This document shows, one piece after another, positions 60,481 to 64,000 of a stretch of 64,000 nt of DNA. A program made the position numbers and the translations under genes. Source of the DNA: Notamacropus eugenii (lineage: Eukaryota; Chordata; Mammalia; Diprotodontia; Macropodidae). How positions within the stretch are numbered: position 1 is the first letter of the stretch; every line of letters starts with the position of its first letter. The notes below the pieces were generated by a model. That model did no database searches, was not told the DNA's origin, and was given only the letters and a program-made list of their open reading frames with translations. The stretch spans positions 54,129,728-54,193,727 of the forward strand of contig NC_092875.1 in NCBI RefSeq assembly GCF_028372415.1. Reading direction: 5' to 3'.

Positions 60481-62694
60481 TTGACTTGAAGGAAGAAAAC
60501 CAGGTAAGAGTCTGAGTCTAAGTGATTTGGGAGAGGGGAAAGAAAGAGAGGAATTGGTGCTCACCTTTGAATTAGGGTGACAGAACCAGGCCCAGATTAG
60601 CCTAGATAGTTCTGTTAGGGAGAGTGGTTCTTCCTCCAACTCCTGTCAACCTATTCGGATTCATAAAGGAACAATAAGTTGATTCCCCCTCTCTTTGCTT
60701 CAATATCCTGATCTACAAAAGTGAGGTTGGATTAGTGCATTAAGAGTGCAAGACTGAGTCAGGAAAAAGGTTTGAGTCTCACTTCCGTCATTTACTGTAA
60801 GCAAGTCAGATTTTATTTTCCTCCTTTTAGATAGTATGTAGGTTTTTGATATGCTTCTGTAAATATGTGTAGGTTTTATAGCAGATTACTACATATGTGT
60901 AGAATGTAAGTATGTAGATTCTGATCAAGTAGATTGATTTTGTCTGAATGTGGAGATTGTGCCTTTGGTAGGTAGATTTGTGTGTATAAGTTGTATGCAT
61001 GCATATTAAAATCAACTTGTATATTGTAGATTGTTCTGGGCAAGTGTAGATTGTGAGAAGGTTGTTGATATTGTGAGTATGACTATATAGTTTTTGGTAG
61101 ATTTTACATATGTATGAGTTTGCACGGCCATAAAGATTGTGTGTATGTGTGTATAGGCCATGCATGTGTGCTTGCATGTTTAGATGGACACTAGATTTTC
61201 CATCCTCAACCCGCTTCATTATACATCATTTCACCTTTTGGCAATAAATTCATGCCATTAAAAAAAAAACCAGCAACAAACCAGTGTGTTCAGTGTCATT
61301 TTGTCCAAGAAGAATACCAAAAACTGAAGTTTTTCTCTGGGGTAAAAGAACTTGTATTAGACTATTCTGCATCCTAACCTTTCCTGGGGGCAGAATGGCA
61401 GGACCTCTATGAGATCTTTCAGTTTATAAATCACCAAGGACTTAAGAGATCCTCTGCGTACACCAGAATATTAGACATACATGGGGCATGCCCTCCTTCT
61501 AAACTAGATTTGAGCTATACAGTTTCAAAGGTCTCTTCCTGTTCTATGATTCAATAACTTTGATTGGTCAGGGTTGCAGTGTACTCAACTGTGGCTTTAT
61601 GAAGATGGGATTCACCACCCGGGAGAGATAATTCGACTAAGGATTTGGATGACAATCTCTAAGGTAGCAGAGGATAAGGAAGGGATATTTCAGGAATTCA
61701 GACATTCTTGTATTCTGAGTGCTTCCCACTCCTTTGAATTTCTGTAATTTTTCCCTTAGCCTTCTTAATACCCTCTGGAGACAACAGGACTCACAATTTA
61801 TGGAATTTGTAAGACAGAATCAGTAGATTTCATCATGTGCTGAAATAAGTGTGTAGAAATTGGCATGAATACTCAATGTAATACATTCTGGGCTTGAAGT
61901 CTCAGTAGAGCACTGAACTTCACCAATTCCAGTATCAGACTCTTTTGTGGATCCAAATCCAGGAGTTTGATATGTACTTTGGAAATCCATTAGTCACCGC
62001 AACTCATCTGACATTAGTTCACTTTTACTTCTTGGCACCAACCACATCATTCAGTACCTACTCTGATAAGAGACTGACTGGGTCCCACACTCACATAGAA
62101 GTGATTCCAAGGGTCCAGAACTGCCTCACCCAGGCTACCCTCTCTTCACAATTCCTCCAGCTCTCAAAAGTGTTAGGAAAGCAATCAAACCAGAATCAAA
62201 ACTGGGGCGGAATCATTGGAGCTTCTGTGCCCCAGCAGCATCAACAGAATTTGCACTCTGAACAGTTTAGCAACAACTGGGTTTAGCATCTTAACAAGAT
62301 TAAAATTGTAAGGTACTGTTTGATCACTCAGCTTCTATCCTACCTGGTCACAACCTAGATTAGTGCCTACCATTATCTTAGCCCCATCAGAACTATCCTC
62401 ACATTGTGCCAGGGTTCTCTGCCCTCTTAATCATCTTAAACTCTTTTAAAAGTTCATTTGTACTGCTTGCTTTGGGGTTCAACTTTTCTATTTAGTTCTT
62501 TGATCCTAACACTATTATGGGGGCAGAGGGAGCAATGCAGAAATTGCTCACACACTATGATCAGTTCATGAGGCTGTTCAGCTTAGCTCTCTAGGCTTGG
62601 TAGAGAGCAGACAGAAAATGCCCATTTCCAATTCTTTATTCAGCAGACCTTTCATCTGGAGATATGGAGTAGATATATTCTGTCTCTTAGCCCA
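60481..62694. other. no gene seen
   Basis: Includes a GTAT/TGTAT-rich stretch at 60830-61190 (source of a 130-residue minus-strand frame) and a 113-residue plus-strand frame at 61945-62286 of unknown origin with no splice context or domain. Confidence 0.4.
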
Positions 62695-63405
62695 AAGTAT
62701 TGTAGATTTAGAGCTGGAAATGACCTAAGAGCTAGACTATTCCAACCTCTTCATTTTATAGATGAGAAAACTGAACCTCGTAGATGTTATTTGCTCAAGA
62801 TCATACAACCAGTCAATGACAGGCAGGGTTCAAAAGTAGACGCCTTGGTTCCAAATCCACCATTCTCTGACTTCTAATTAGTAAATTTCTGAGCCTCATT
62901 AACTGAAGCAACAATGGGCTCATGGACCAAACCATTGGATTTGGGGTTTGGGAGTGGAGTTTTAACATTTGATGGTCAGTGTAGTATAATGGATAGAGCT
63001 ATCAAATTCCTGGACTTGAAGTCAAAAGGACCTGGATTCAAATGCCACCTCGAACACTAGCTGTATGAATGTAAGTCATATCCACTAATGTGCCTTAATC
63101 ATCTTTCTAAGATTTATCTAGTAAGTCATACTTAGATGGTTGTACTTTGTATTAGTAGGTAGAATTATTACATTGTGAGTTCCCTATGCTGAAAAAGTTA
63201 CAGATTATCTGGCAGATCCTGACCAACTATGACCAACAGGATCTATCACAAGGGAACAAGTGTTTATTAAAGCACCTACTGTGTGCCAGGCACTATGCTA
63301 AGCACTTTACAAATATTTCATTTCATCCTTACCCAACCCTATAAGGTAAATGCTATTTTTAGCCCCATTTTACATTTGAGAAAACTGAGGCAGAGATTTA
63401 GTGAC
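62695..63405. repeat. MIR-type (antisense), SINE (plus), MIR tail (antisense)
   Basis: 62695-62880: gatttagagctggaaatgac. 62970-63200: gtagtataatggatagagct, aaaaggacctggattcaaat. 63240-63405: agtgtttattaaagcacct, ccaggcactatgctaagc. Confidence 0.65.
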
Positions 63406-63431
63406 TTCTTTGTGGTTTCTTAGTGACTTCT

Positions 63432-63510
63432 TCCTTCTTTCTCTCTTTCTCTTTTTCTTTCTCTTTCTTTTTCTCTCATTGTCTTTCTCCCTCCCTCCCT
63501 CCCTCCCTCC

Positions 63511-63572
<62 letters not shown>

Positions 63573-63605
63573 CTCTTTGTCTCTTTCTCTCTTTCTCTCT
63601 TTCTC

Positions 63606-63669
<64 letters not shown>

Positions 63670-63675
63670 TTTCTC
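63432..63675. repeat. long (CTTT)n polypyrimidine tract
   Basis: About 245 bp of CTTT units with CCCT and CTCT interruptions. All frames here (Phe/Ser/Leu on plus, Lys/Glu/Arg on minus) are artefacts. Confidence 0.95.
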
Positions 63676-64000
63676 CTTTCACAAAACCTTAAGCCCAGTT
63701 CACTCTGAAGCTCATAGATTGGACCACAATAAGTCCCTTCCTAAGCTCCTATTAATGGCTGCATTTTGGGCCCTCCTGGCTTAGGGTGAATGTCAATGGT
63801 AATTGTTTCTCTTTAGAACAGCAACCCAGAGGGTCTTCCTCTCCCAGCTTGATTTTTTTCTTTTTTTCTAATTAAAGCAGCCATCCCTTGACTCATTTCT
63901 TGAAGAGGCCTGTTCACTGAATGGGCTACCTCACTCAAAGTGAGAACCAGAAAAAGCCTTAGCCTAAAAGGACCAGGGTCTCCCATTGCATCCTGGGTCA
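63676..64000. other. no gene seen
   Basis: Unassigned end of the window. Confidence 0.4.

Noticed and set aside
61945-62286. 113-residue frame as a possible gene
   Set aside because: No domain, no splice or promoter context, no recognised homolog.
63401-63784. 127-residue Phe/Ser/Leu-rich frame
   Set aside because: Produced by the CTTT tract.

Overview
The window is vertebrate nuclear DNA and almost certainly from a marsupial. At least three full-length copies of a long tRNA-headed SINE typical of marsupials keep clear 12-14 bp target-site duplications. They sit among L2, CR1/L3, L1, MIR/CORE-SINE and hAT relics. There are no operons or bacterial signals, and coding sequence is under 7% of the window. 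I cannot tell the species from sequence alone.

Two KRAB-C2H2 zinc-finger genes lie head to head. Gene 1 is on the minus strand: a GC-rich promoter and non-coding exon 1 near 41.6-41.7 kb, a start-codon exon at 28.6 kb, KRAB-A at 22.0 kb, KRAB-B at 20.9 kb and a finger exon at 19.0-20.3 kb. The predicted protein has 496 residues and nine intact fingers. Gene 2 is on the plus strand: a GC-rich exon 1 near 45.1-45.2 kb, a possible exon at 47.5-47.9 kb, a start-codon exon at 51.0 kb, KRAB-A at 52.1 kb, KRAB-B at 53.2 kb and a finger exon at 53.8-56.0 kb. That protein has 816 residues and eighteen intact fingers. Splice sites, phases and frames fit exactly in both genes, and both KRAB-A exons are the canonical 127 bp. 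By family knowledge such proteins bind DNA through the fingers and recruit TRIM28 corepressor through KRAB; targets cannot be read here.

Other gene relics are present. A decayed SCAN-domain exon on the minus strand at 34.1-34.35 kb, inside intron 1 of gene 1, suggests a SCAN-KRAB-zinc-finger ancestor. Ghost fingers lie just past the stop codon of gene 1. A type-2 vomeronasal receptor pseudogene (final seven-transmembrane exon) lies at 8.85-9.63 kb.

Layout: 0-8.8 kb is gene-free repeats; 8.8-9.6 kb the V2R pseudogene; 9.6-18.8 kb L2, L1, an LTR-like block and hAT; 18.8-41.7 kb gene 1 with repeat-filled introns; 41.7-45 kb the spacer between promoters, with a SINE and a solo LTR; 45-56 kb gene 2; 56-64 kb nested L2, CR1 and hAT relics ending in a long CTTT tract. 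I found no exotic new system; the SCAN relic and the truncated finger array are the most interesting signals.
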